NCBI GenBank assembly: GCA_034435375.1
Contig: DAOTXR010000030.1
Span: 1-52,168, forward strand
Reading direction: 5' to 3'
Origin: DAOTXR01 sp034435375
Lineage (GTDB): Bacteria; Chloroflexota; Anaerolineae; Aggregatilineales; UBA3940
Length of the DNA stretch: 52,168 nt
The notes below the pieces were generated by a model, which saw only the letters and a list, made by a program, of their open reading frames with translations, searched no databases and was not told where the DNA came from. This document shows positions 17,178 through 24,919 of the stretch, piece after piece. Position numbers and translations under genes: made by a program. Position 1 is the first letter of the stretch; each line of letters starts with the position of its first letter.

Positions 17178-17191
17178 CGAACCATTGTTCT
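17178..17191 (+). promoter_or_regulatory. LexA-type SOS box in the uvrB leader
   Basis: CGAAC-CATT-GTTCT at 17178-17191 contains the perfect GAAC-N4-GTTC palindrome bound by Gram-positive-type LexA. It lies a few bases downstream of the predicted transcription start, where a bound repressor would block uvrB. Confidence 0.7.
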
Positions 17192-17213
17192 AGTGCTTCC
17201 CTGCGAGGGCACC

Positions 17214-19277
17214 ATGCCAGATTTCAACCTAGTCGCGGACTATACACCCACGGGTGATCAGCCTGAGGCCATTGCGGCGCTGGTCGAAGGGCTAAAGCAG
17301 GGCTACCGACATCAGACACTGCTCGGAGCAACTGGGACAGGCAAGACATTTGTGGTCGCTAACCTTGTGGCGGCGATCAACCGTCCCACCCTGGTGATCG
17401 CCCACAATAAGACCCTAGCAGCGCAACTCTACTCTGAGTTCAAGACATTTTTCCCCCGTAATGCAGTGGAGTACTTTGTCTCGTATTACGATTACTACCA
17501 GCCCGAAGCCTATGTTCCCCAACACGACCTCTACATCGAGAAAGAGGCGACTATCAATGAGGAGATCAACCAACTTCGTCTGGCTGCCACAGCAGCCCTG
17601 TTGAGCCGTCGTGACGTGCTGATCGTGGCCTCGGTCTCGTGTATCTACGGTATTGGCAATCCTCAGACATGGCGCGAGTCCATTGTAACCGTGCGTCGGG
17701 GCGAAGTGATTCGCCGTCAAATGTTGCTACGCCGCCTAGCCGACATCCAGTACACACGCAACGATCTCGAGCTGCACCCCGGCACATTTCGAGTTCGCGG
17801 CGACACCATAGAAGTCATGCCCAGCTTCAGCCAGGACGTGTACCGCATCTCGTTGTGGGGCGACGAGATCGAGCGCATTGTCACTCTCGACATCTACACT
17901 GGCGAGGTGACAGCAGAGCATGACCAGATCATGATCTTCCCCGCCAAGCAATTTATCGCCGAAGGCGAGCAGCTTCAGGCTGCCATCCAAGACATCGAAG
18001 CTGAGCTGGAAGAGCAAGTCAGGTGCCTGCGCCAGCAAGAGCGCCTCCTCGAGGCCCAGCGGCTTGAGCAGCGCACCCGCTATGACATCGAGATGCTGCG
18101 TGAGGTTGGTTACTGTGCTGGGATCGAGAACTACTCCCGCCACCTGGATAGACGTCCTGCTGGTTCTCCACCTTGGACATTGATTGACTACTTTCCCTCC
18201 GACTTTTTGCTGATCATTGACGAGTCGCACATGACCATCCCTCAGATACGGGGCATGTATCATGGCGACCGCAGCCGCAAGGAGACACTGATCGAGTACG
18301 GGTTTCGTCTGCCAAGTGCAATGGACAATCGCCCATTGACTTTCGATGAGTTTCTGAAGCGCATCAACCAGGTGATCTACACCAGCGCCACGCCGGCGCC
18401 TTTCGAGCTTAAACACAGTGCACAGGTGGTCGAGCAGATCATCCGTCCGACGGGCCTACTCGACCCTGAGGTGGAAGTTCGTCCAGTCAAAGGGCAGATC
18501 GATGACTTGCAACATGAGATCAGCCAGCGAGTCGAGCGTGGAGAGCGGGCGCTGGTGACCACGCTCACGAAGCGCATGGCCGAGAAACTAGCCGACTATC
18601 TGCTGGAGATGGGGATTAAGGTCCACTACCTGCACAGCGAGATCGAAACGCTGGAGCGCGTCGAGATCCTGCGCGACCTGCGCCTCGGCGTCTACGACGT
18701 GGTGGTGGGCATCAACCTGCTGCGCGAGGGTTTAGACCTGCCAGAAGTGTCGCTGGTGGCCATACTGGACGCCGACAAGCAGGGCTTCCTACGCTCCGAG
18801 ACGGCTCTGATTCAGACGATAGGCCGCGCCGCTAGGCATATCAACGGCAAAGTGATCATGTACGCCGACCACATCTCCGAGGCCATGCAGAAGGCCATTG
18901 ATGAGACAAACCGTCGCCGCGCCAAACAAATGGCCTACAACGAGCAGCACGGCATCGTCCCGACCAGCATCGTCAAGGAGGTCCACGACCTGACCGAACG
19001 TGTCCGTACCCAGATCGCCGAGGCAGCCAGCGCCGTAGCCGGTGCAGCTCATGTCCCTGGCGACGAACTGGGGCGCATCATTGCTGAGTTGGAGATGCAG
19101 ATGAAAGAGGCCGCTCAGAACCTCGAGTTTGAGAAGGCTGCCTTGTTGCGTGACCAGGTCTTTGAGCTGCGCGATCTGTTGGTGCTCCAAACCACCGGTC
19201 GGCGCGATGTTCCTATCTGGGAACAGGATCGTATTCTACCCATCACCGACCTCGACCATGAGATGGATACTCCGTAG
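17214..19277 (+). CDS. uvrB: Excinuclease ABC subunit B
   Basis: Damage-verification helicase of nucleotide excision repair; loaded by UvrA and a partner of UvrC. The 687-residue protein carries G-A-T-G-T-G-K-T (38-45, Walker A), the damage-clamping beta hairpin Y-Y-D-Y-Y-Q-P-E-A-Y (about 90-100), D-E-S-H, helicase motifs T-S-A-T and Q-T-I-G-R-A-A-R, and a C-terminal UVR domain (about 630-665) for UvrC. ATG 17214 has GAGGG upstream, matches the conserved N-terminus and lies downstream of the promoter. The following membrane-protein gene overlaps its end by 20 bases. Confidence 0.97.
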   Translation: MPDFNLVADYTPTGDQPEAIAALVEGLKQGYRHQTLLGATGTGKTFVVANLVAAINRPTLVIAHNKTLAAQLYSEFKTFFPRNAVEYFVSYYDYYQPEAYVPQHDLYIEKEATINEEINQLRLAATAALLSRRDVLIVASVSCIYGIGNPQTWRESIVTVRRGEVIRRQMLLRRLADIQYTRNDLELHPGTFRVRGDTIEVMPSFSQDVYRISLWGDEIERIVTLDIYTGEVTAEHDQIMIFPAKQFIAEGEQLQAAIQDIEAELEEQVRCLRQQERLLEAQRLEQRTRYDIEMLREVGYCAGIENYSRHLDRRPAGSPPWTLIDYFPSDFLLIIDESHMTIPQIRGMYHGDRSRKETLIEYGFRLPSAMDNRPLTFDEFLKRINQVIYTSATPAPFELKHSAQVVEQIIRPTGLLDPEVEVRPVKGQIDDLQHEISQRVERGERALVTTLTKRMAEKLADYLLEMGIKVHYLHSEIETLERVEILRDLRLGVYDVVVGINLLREGLDLPEVSLVAILDADKQGFLRSETALIQTIGRAARHINGKVIMYADHISEAMQKAIDETNRRRAKQMAYNEQHGIVPTSIVKEVHDLTERVRTQIAEAASAVAGAAHVPGDELGRIIAELEMQMKEAAQNLEFEKAALLRDQVFELRDLLVLQTTGRRDVPIWEQDRILPITDLDHEMDTP

Positions 19278-19881
19278 TCTGAGCGCGATTGGGCTGATTG
19301 GCATTCTGTTCTGGCTGGGAGTGTTGATCCACGAAGCCGGGCATGTGGCCAGTGCGCTGTGGTTTGGAGCACGGTTGACCCGGCTCAATGTGCTTGGCCT
19401 CGATCTGATCCCTCATCTCGCTCCCAACCTCCTGTCAGGCTACTACGGGTACATGACATATGAAGGCCACTTGGCGGACAAGCAACACGAGATTGTCAGG
19501 CTATCGGGAAGTCTGGCAACGCTGGGTGTGGCGCTTGCGGCTCAGGCGGTGTTGTGGATTGCACGCCCTCGCCCAGGGGTGGCCCGCCTGGCCGTGCTGA
19601 CGCTGTGTTGCTTCTGGCTAGATGTGCTAGTTCACACTCTACCCACGCTGGGTATCCCGGCCTATCTGTTGTTCGGCGTGCAGACCATCACCCCGGCAGC
19701 AGAAGCCTACTTGGCAGCAGTGGCGTTAGGAATGTCCGCCAGGACGTTTCAGGCCCTGGCGGTGGGATCAGCGCTGGCCCTCTTTGGCCTCACGCTCATT
19801 CGGTGGCGCAGGCTGAGACAACTCGATAGTCTCTATACAAATCAGACTATCACAGGAGATGTGTCTACCTATGCCCCATAG
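19258..19881 (+). CDS. HExxH-containing membrane protein (M50-like)
   Basis: The 207-residue product is strongly hydrophobic with about five membrane segments. The first helix contains H-E-A-G-H, an HExxH zinc-protease motif in the position seen in site-2 protease/M50 proteins, within G-V-L-I-H-E-A-G-H. A clear second-site motif such as N-x-x-P-x-x-x-x-D-G was not seen, so activity is uncertain; many short relatives are annotated only as M50-family. The start ATG 19258 lies inside the uvrB end (20-base overlap), implying translational coupling. The next gene starts 11 bases before its stop. Confidence 0.7.
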   Translation: MRWILRSLSAIGLIGILFWLGVLIHEAGHVASALWFGARLTRLNVLGLDLIPHLAPNLLSGYYGYMTYEGHLADKQHEIVRLSGSLATLGVALAAQAVLWIARPRPGVARLAVLTLCCFWLDVLVHTLPTLGIPAYLLFGVQTITPAAEAYLAAVALGMSARTFQALAVGSALALFGLTLIRWRRLRQLDSLYTNQTITGDVSTYAP

Positions 19882-21115
19882 CACCCACGGCACCGTCGTC
19901 TTGATGGGATCCGGGGAGATGGCCCCCAGCATGGTCGAGGTGCACAAGTATGCTATGTCATTGGTCGAAGGTCCGGTGCGGGCAGCCTTTATCAACACCC
20001 CTGCCGGATTCCAGCTCAACGCTGGACTGCTCGCCGAGAAGGCCGCCGAGTATTTCGAGCAACGCCTGAACACGCCGCTAACAATCTGCGACTTCAAGAA
20101 TGCAGGCAGGGCCACCTTCGAGGAGACTCAGGCAGCGATCAGCACACTCCATCGGGCCACCTACATCTTTGCAGGGCCAGGCAGCCCCACCTACGCCATT
20201 CACAATTGGCGTCATACTCCTGTGCTGGACGCCATGTTCGAGACCCTGTCTCATGGCGGCTGTCTGACGTTTGCTAGCGCCGCTGCACTGACCCTGGGAC
20301 GCTTTACGATCCCAGTATACGAGATTTACAAAGTGGGTGAGCCGGTGCACTGGGTCGAGGGGCTAAACTTGCTGGGACATAATGAGATTGAGGTAGCTAT
20401 CGTGCCGCACTGGAACAACAACAGCGGCGGCGATCACGATACACGCTTCTGTTTTATGGGGGAGCCGCGCTGGGAGATGCTCGAACGGCTGCTGCCCTCC
20501 ACGACCACTGTTTTGGGCATCGACGAGCACACGGCCTGCATCCTGCGCTTCGACCACCATGTATGCGAGGTGCGCGGCATAGGGCAAGTCACTGTCCAGC
20601 GCGGAGGCTTAGTACAGGTGTTTAATTCAGGCAGCTCGTTCAGCCTTGACCTGTTGCGCTCCCCTGATCATGATGACAGGCAAGTCGCCGTTTTGGCCCC
20701 ACGTGCAGAAGAAGCCCCTGCCTGGGAGACTATTCGCGCCAAGTATGAGAATCTGCTGACTGCCAGTTATCCGCCCCGCGAGACTGTGGCTGCCTACATC
20801 TACGACCTGATGACGCTGCTCAGCATGGCGCGTGAGCAGCGCGAATGGCAGACCATGCAGCAGGCCGAAGATGCCCTGCGAGAGGCCCTGGTCAATCTCC
20901 TTGCTCGCTTGGAGGCAGTTCCTGTCAACGTAGATACGATTGTTGCCCCCTACGTTGACCTGTTGCTCCAGGTCCGTTCCGATCTCCGCAGCGCCAAGCA
21001 ATGGACCCAGGCCGATCTCATCCGCGACCGCTTGAACGAGATCGGCATCCTCATCCAGGATAGTCCCAGCGGCAGCGTCTGGCAGCGCAGAACGGCTATC
21101 GAGGCTCAACAATAA
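19871..21115 (+). CDS. S51/cyanophycinase-like hydrolase fused to a CysRS C-terminal-like domain
   Basis: The 414-residue protein joins two parts. The first 230 residues resemble peptidase S51/class I amidotransferase-like folds: G-S-G-E near 15, F-A-G-P-G-S-P near 100 and F-A-S-A-A-A near 136, where the Ser sits at the nucleophile elbow (usual form G-x-S-A-G). The last 50 residues, with L-L-x-x-R-S-D-L-R-S-A-K-Q-W, then A-D-L-I-R-D-R-L-N-E-I-G-I, ending D-S-P-S-G-S-V-W, are those of the cysteinyl-tRNA synthetase C-terminal domain. No synthetase catalytic domain is present. AGGAG at 19854-19858 supports ATG 19871; ATG 19859 would leave no spacing. A 7-base-pair hairpin (21118-21137) follows the stop. 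Confidence 0.75.
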   Translation: MPHSTHGTVVLMGSGEMAPSMVEVHKYAMSLVEGPVRAAFINTPAGFQLNAGLLAEKAAEYFEQRLNTPLTICDFKNAGRATFEETQAAISTLHRATYIFAGPGSPTYAIHNWRHTPVLDAMFETLSHGGCLTFASAAALTLGRFTIPVYEIYKVGEPVHWVEGLNLLGHNEIEVAIVPHWNNNSGGDHDTRFCFMGEPRWEMLERLLPSTTTVLGIDEHTACILRFDHHVCEVRGIGQVTVQRGGLVQVFNSGSSFSLDLLRSPDHDDRQVAVLAPRAEEAPAWETIRAKYENLLTASYPPRETVAAYIYDLMTLLSMAREQREWQTMQQAEDALREALVNLLARLEAVPVNVDTIVAPYVDLLLQVRSDLRSAKQWTQADLIRDRLNEIGILIQDSPSGSVWQRRTAIEAQQ

Positions 21116-21117
21116 AC

Positions 21118-21137
21118 GGATGGCCTCAGCGCCATCC
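21118..21137 (+). other. Hairpin after the S51-like gene
   Basis: GGATGGC (21118-21124) pairs with GCCATCC (21131-21137) around a 6-base loop; no T-run follows, so it may be a weak terminator or an RNA-stabilising stem. Nothing else was recognised between 21116 and 21292. Confidence 0.4.
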
Positions 21138-21292
21138 CTGAGCGATGGGCAACAGCCTTGCACGGTGAGTGGCCGCTGAGCAGCAGACACATCTGACACG
21201 CTGGCGACTTGATCAGATCGGCTGCTCGTCTGGCAGGCAGGACGAACGGATAAGCCCACCCCAACATCACAAGCAGAGAGGAGTTCACTGCA

Positions 21293-22462
21293 ATGCTAGA
21301 ACGTGCACGCGAGCTTCAAGATCAGCTCATTGCCTGGCGGCGAGACTTTCACAGACATCCTGAACTCAGTTTCCAAGAGCACCGCACTGCTCATGTTGTG
21401 GCGGATACACTCAGGGCAATGGGGCTTCGTGTTGAAACTGGCGTCGGCAGAACAGGCGTTGTGGCGTACATCGGCGAGGGACGGCCTGCCGTTGGCATCC
21501 GGGCTGACATGGATGCACTGCCTATCCAGGAGGCTAATGCCGTGCCGTATGCGTCTGAGAACCCTGGCGTGATGCACGCTTGTGGACACGACGCCCATAC
21601 CGCCATCCTGCTCGGCACTGCCCGGCTGCTGAGTGAGATGGCTGGCCGACCTCATGGCGAAGTGCGGCTACTCTTTCAGCCGTCCGAGGAGGACTGGGAT
21701 GACGATCTCAAATCTGGGGCCACGCGCATGATCGAGGACGGCGCACTGGAGGGTCTGGATGCCGTCATCGCGCTGCATGTAGCCAGCGACACTCCATCGG
21801 GCAAAATCCGCATCACAAGTGGATACGATGCAGCCGCCGTCGATGCCTTTTACGCCACAATCAGCGGCAAGGGATGTCACGGCGCGTATCCACACAAAGG
21901 CGCCGATCCTATCTTCATCCTGGCCCAGGTGATCAATGTCATTCATGGCATTCGGGCGCGCCGTATCGACCCTATACAGCCGATGGTGATATCCATTGGC
22001 TCGGTGCACGCTGGAGAGGCTACCAATGTGATCCCCGATCAGGTCCGTCTCAGCGGAACGATCCGCAGCTTCGACGAGAAGACCCGCCGCATGTTGTGGG
22101 CAGAGCTGGAAAGCGCTCTGGCTGTGTCACGCAGCCTGGGTGGGGATTACACGCTCAAGATTGAACAGGGCTATCCGGCCATGTACAACGACCCAGAGAT
22201 CGCCAACCTCATCCGGAGTGCTGCCACAGAGATTGTTGGGGCTGACGCAGTGATCGCCCCTGAGCCAGGCATGGGATCAGAAGATTTCGCCTACATGGTC
22301 CAGAAAGCTCCTGGGGCAATGTTTGTGTTGGGCGCAAAACCCAACGGGCCTGATCGACCGCATCACAGCCCTATCTTTGATATCGATGAGACAGCCATGC
22401 CAGTGGGCGTTGCTGTGTTGGCACAAACAGCTTGTCTCCTGTTAGAAGGCAAAGCACGTTGA
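21293..22462 (+). CDS. M20 family amidohydrolase/carboxypeptidase
   Basis: Zinc-dependent hydrolase of amide bonds, of the type including hippurate hydrolases, N-acyl-amino-acid deacylases and IAA-amino-acid hydrolases. In 389 residues: R-R-D-F-H-R-H-P-E-L-S near 16, G-I-R-A-D-M-D-A-L-P near 68, H-A-C-G-H-D-A-H-T near 94 (Cys metal ligand of this subfamily), Q-P-S-E-E near 128 and G-S-E-D-F near 340. A dimerisation lid domain lies in the middle. All metal ligands appear intact. GAGAGGAG upstream supports the ATG. The substrate cannot be read from the sequence. Confidence 0.92.
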   Translation: MLERARELQDQLIAWRRDFHRHPELSFQEHRTAHVVADTLRAMGLRVETGVGRTGVVAYIGEGRPAVGIRADMDALPIQEANAVPYASENPGVMHACGHDAHTAILLGTARLLSEMAGRPHGEVRLLFQPSEEDWDDDLKSGATRMIEDGALEGLDAVIALHVASDTPSGKIRITSGYDAAAVDAFYATISGKGCHGAYPHKGADPIFILAQVINVIHGIRARRIDPIQPMVISIGSVHAGEATNVIPDQVRLSGTIRSFDEKTRRMLWAELESALAVSRSLGGDYTLKIEQGYPAMYNDPEIANLIRSAATEIVGADAVIAPEPGMGSEDFAYMVQKAPGAMFVLGAKPNGPDRPHHSPIFDIDETAMPVGVAVLAQTACLLLEGKAR

Positions 22463-22482
22463 GTGCTGCAGTCAAGCCAGAG

Positions 22483-22500
22483 TTGGCACGCCCCTTGCAC
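22483..22500 (+). promoter_or_regulatory. Consensus sigma-54 (-24/-12) promoter
   Basis: TTGGCACG-CCCC-TTGCAC at 22483-22500 matches the RpoN consensus TGGCACG-N4-TTGCA, with GG and GC separated by exactly 10 bases. Transcription would start near 22511 toward the CopZ-like gene. No enhancer-binding protein gene is in the window. Confidence 0.65.
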
Positions 22501-22553
22501 AACGAGGCAAAAACCGTTCAGGTGAGCAATTCACTTTTTCGATGGTCTTATCA

Positions 22554-22560
22554 GTTAAAC
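22554..22560 (+). repeat. GTTRRRY core-like site upstream of the cassette gene
   Basis: GTTAAAC fits the integron core GTTRRRY and lies 16 bases before the CopZ-like ATG, where the left border of a gene cassette would be. A 7-base degenerate match alone is weak; it matters because of the attC-like site at the other end. Confidence 0.3.
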
Positions 22561-22576
22561 CAGACAAGGATATTTT

Positions 22577-23092
22577 ATGAGCGATAATTGCTGTTCACAG
22601 ACATCGGCAGGAAGTGAAGTTTGCGAATTGCCATCAGCAACAGTCCAGCGCAAGCCACATTCCGAAGTATTTTGTCCTGAATGTAATCAAAAGGGGAAAG
22701 TTGTTCAAGGTCAAACCGTAAAGGCTCTTTTGTCTGTTTCGTTGCGCTCAATTCAAGATACAGATTATTATTTTTGCCGCACACAATCCTGCCCTGTTGT
22801 TTATTACTCGGCTGATGGCAAGTCTACTTTTACAACATCACAATTACGTGAGCGCGTTTATCAAAAAGAGCCAAGCGCAGATGATGTATTTGTATGTTAT
22901 TGTTTCAAGCATACGGTAGCAGAAATTCGTAGTGCTTCGCCCGAGGCCCATGTTACGATGGTAAATGATATTAACACCGGTATCCAAGCCAATCAATGCG
23001 CTTGTGATTTACGAAATCCACAAGGTTCATGCTGTTTAGGAAATGTTCGTGGTTTGATAAAGCAAGTAGAGCAGGCATCTGTGCAATCCTGA
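22577..23092 (+). CDS. CopZ-type N-terminal domain protein, putative [2Fe-2S]/Zn metallochaperone
   Basis: The 171-residue protein is Cys-rich (Cys 5, 6, 16, 33, 36, 67, 72, 107, 109, 141, 143, 152, 153). C-P-E-C-N-Q-K-G-K-V-V at 33-43, T-V-K-A-L-L at 48-52 and F-C-R-T-Q-S-C-P-V-V-Y-Y at 66-77 resemble the N-terminal domain of Archaeoglobus CopZ, which binds a [2Fe-2S] cluster and zinc. The C-terminal heavy-metal-associated domain of full CopZ is absent. Base use is clearly AT-richer than its neighbours (25 G+C in 22741-22800), pointing to transfer. It is flanked by a sigma-54 promoter and an attC-like site. A role in copper or mercury handling is inferred. Confidence 0.75.
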   Translation: MSDNCCSQTSAGSEVCELPSATVQRKPHSEVFCPECNQKGKVVQGQTVKALLSVSLRSIQDTDYYFCRTQSCPVVYYSADGKSTFTTSQLRERVYQKEPSADDVFVCYCFKHTVAEIRSASPEAHVTMVNDINTGIQANQCACDLRNPQGSCCLGNVRGLIKQVEQASVQS

Positions 23093-23137
23093 AAAGCGAG
23101 AATAAGCTCAGGCAGAGAGTCTTGCAAGTCAAAAGCG

Positions 23138-23266
23138 TGCCAACACAGCGTGCAGCGGACGGTGGGGATTCTGCGGCATTTTCGGGCTTTTCTACACCCG
23201 AATAGAAACTTGCTCTCGGAGTTTTGTCTACGCCCGCCCCACCGCCGCTAACGCATCCCGTTAGGA
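23138..23266 (+). repeat. attC-like folded recombination site
   Basis: An imperfect palindrome. Left arm 23148-23167 pairs with right arm 23237-23254 (4 + 5 + 8 base pairs) with an unpaired A at 23159 and a small bulge at 23152-23153, like the extrahelical bases of attC sites. Outside it, TGCCAAC (23138-23144) faces GTTAGGA (23260-23266), close to the R'' and R' boxes RYYYAAC and GTTRRRY but off at the outermost bases. A terminal hairpin (TTCGGG 23181-23186 with CCCGAA 23197-23202) sits in the variable part. Total 129 bases, within the attC size range. It begins 45 bases after the CopZ-like stop, the position expected in a gene cassette. Confidence 0.6.
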
Positions 23267-23331
23267 GATGAGGCATAGTCTCATCGTTGCGCCCATGATT
23301 TGCCTGGCATCTAGCTAGGAGGTTTATTCCC

Positions 23332-24300
23332 ATGCTGTTCGATATGCCGCTTGAACAGTTGCGCACCTACAAACCGGATCGGCAGGAGCCGCCGGACTTC
23401 GACATATTCTGGCAACAGACTCTCGCAGAAGCCTATCAGCATCCTCTCAACGCCCACTTCGAACCGGTAGACTTCGGCCTGAAGACAGTCGAAACCTTCG
23501 ACGTGACGTTCGCCGGCTATGGCGGCCAATCGGTCAAGGGATGGCTGCTGCTGCCGCGCCACCGCTCAGGACCATTGCCCTGCGTGGTTGAGTACATTGG
23601 CTACGGGGGTGGACGAGGCCATCCGACCGACTGGTTGCTGTGGAGCAGTGCGGGGTATGCCCATCTGGTGATGGACACGCGGGGTCAGGGGAGTGGATGG
23701 CTACAGGGCAGCACTCCAGACATACCCACCGAGGGGGCCAATCCCTTTTATCCCGGATTCATGACCCAGGGTATTCTGAATCCCAAGACATACTACTATC
23801 GACGCGTATTCACCGATGCTGTGCGCGCAGTTGAAACTGCCCGCAGCCATTCGGCAGTGGACCCACAGCGCATTGCGGTTACAGGCGGTAGCCAGGGTGG
23901 GGGAATCACGCTGGCAGTCAGCGGTCTAGTACCCGACGTGGCCATCGCAATGCCTGATGTGCCGTTCCTATGCCACTTTCGACGAGCGACTACTGTCAGC
24001 GATGCTGCTCCTTACTCAGAGATTGTCAACTTTTGCAAGACCCACCGCGATAAGGTCGATACCGTCTTCAACACACTATCGTATTTTGACGGGATGAACT
24101 TCGCGGCGCGCGCTCGGGCGCAGGCATTATTCTCGGTGGGCCTGATGGACGACGTATGCCCACCATCCACTGTGTTTGCCGCTTATAACCACTTCGCCGG
24201 ACCCAAGGATCTGCGGGTGTGGGAATTCAACCACCATGAGGGAGGAGGGACCTACCAGGCCATAGAGAAGATCAGGTTCGTAGCCAAGCTGTGGAACTGA
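23332..24300 (+). CDS. Acetylxylan esterase / cephalosporin-C deacetylase family (CE7)
   Basis: Alpha/beta hydrolase that removes acetyl groups from xylo-oligosaccharides and similar esters. The 322-residue length is right for CE7. Visible: the N-terminal P-P-D-F-D-I-F-W motif near 17, D-T-R-G-Q-G near 115, the nucleophile elbow G-G-S-Q-G-G-G near 183, acid region G-L-M-D-D-V-C-P-P-S-T near 270 and catalytic His in N-H-H-E-G-G-G near 299. The triad Ser-Asp-His is complete. AGGAGG at 23317-23322, 9 bases before the ATG, is the strongest ribosome site seen here. No signal peptide, so a cytoplasmic enzyme acting on imported sugars is likely. Confidence 0.9.
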   Translation: MLFDMPLEQLRTYKPDRQEPPDFDIFWQQTLAEAYQHPLNAHFEPVDFGLKTVETFDVTFAGYGGQSVKGWLLLPRHRSGPLPCVVEYIGYGGGRGHPTDWLLWSSAGYAHLVMDTRGQGSGWLQGSTPDIPTEGANPFYPGFMTQGILNPKTYYYRRVFTDAVRAVETARSHSAVDPQRIAVTGGSQGGGITLAVSGLVPDVAIAMPDVPFLCHFRRATTVSDAAPYSEIVNFCKTHRDKVDTVFNTLSYFDGMNFAARARAQALFSVGLMDDVCPPSTVFAAYNHFAGPKDLRVWEFNHHEGGGTYQAIEKIRFVAKLWN

Positions 24301-24384
24301 TCAGGCCCATATATAAGCGACCCTGCATCCTTGTGCCGATCAGACAAAACAAACCAGACTCTTTCCGCTTTCCACCAAAACCCT

Positions 24385-24390
24385 TATAAT
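24385..24390 (+). promoter_or_regulatory. -10 box giving a near-leaderless start for the CopD-like gene
   Basis: Perfect TATAAT ends 7 bases before the ATG at 24398, so transcription should begin at or next to the start codon. The -35 region (TTTCCG, 17-base spacing) is weak. Confidence 0.55.
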
Positions 24391-24397
24391 CGGCGCT

Positions 24398-24910
24398 ATG
24401 CCAGCATGGGTCTTGTCTCTTAATTACTGGTTTCACCTGGTAGCTACAGTGGTGTGGCTAGGCAGCTTAGCGACCATGGTGCTCATCGCACGGCCCGGAT
24501 TGCGCCGTGTGCTGGGTGAAGACAGTCACCTTTTCAACCTTATATCCGATAGCCTGGAACGTCGCTCCCGCCCGCTGGCCAATGTCAGCCTAATGATCCT
24601 GCTGATCACAGGTATGATCCAGATGAGCGGCGATTCCCACTACGAAGGATTCCTGGCCATCAGGTCTATATGGTCGATGAGTCTGCTAGCCAAGCACATC
24701 CTGGTGTTGGGTATGATCGTCGTTAGCGCCGTGTTGCAGTGGGGAGTACAACCTGCCCTGGCACGCCTATCGCTGATGGCAAGCCGTGGCAAAGCTGCAG
24801 ATCCCGTTGCAGAACTCACCTTGCGCCGACACCTGCAGCGTCTGACAACACTCAACTTGGCACTAGGCATACTGGTGTTGCTGTTCACGGCAGTCATGAC
24901 TGCTCTCTAG
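24398..24910 (+). CDS. CopD-like four-helix membrane protein
   Basis: The 170-residue product has four predicted membrane helices (about 5-30, 58-78, 90-115, 145-168). The first has F-H-L-V-A-T-V-V-W-L-G-S-L, and a His lies in the third (K-H-I-L). This pattern of spaced His in a small four-helix protein matches the CopD/DUF2269-like group of putative copper-resistance or heme-binding membrane proteins. Substrate and function are unknown. No ribosome site precedes the ATG and a TATAAT box sits 7 bases upstream, suggesting a leaderless message. The glycosyltransferase gene follows after 9 bases. Confidence 0.7.
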   Translation: MPAWVLSLNYWFHLVATVVWLGSLATMVLIARPGLRRVLGEDSHLFNLISDSLERRSRPLANVSLMILLITGMIQMSGDSHYEGFLAIRSIWSMSLLAKHILVLGMIVVSAVLQWGVQPALARLSLMASRGKAADPVAELTLRRHLQRLTTLNLALGILVLLFTAVMTAL

Positions 24911-24919
24911 GATCGCCTC

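Noticed and set aside
17118..17213. N-terminal extension of uvrB
   Set aside because: It spans the predicted promoter and is not part of the conserved UvrB N-terminus; ATG 17214 has a ribosome site.
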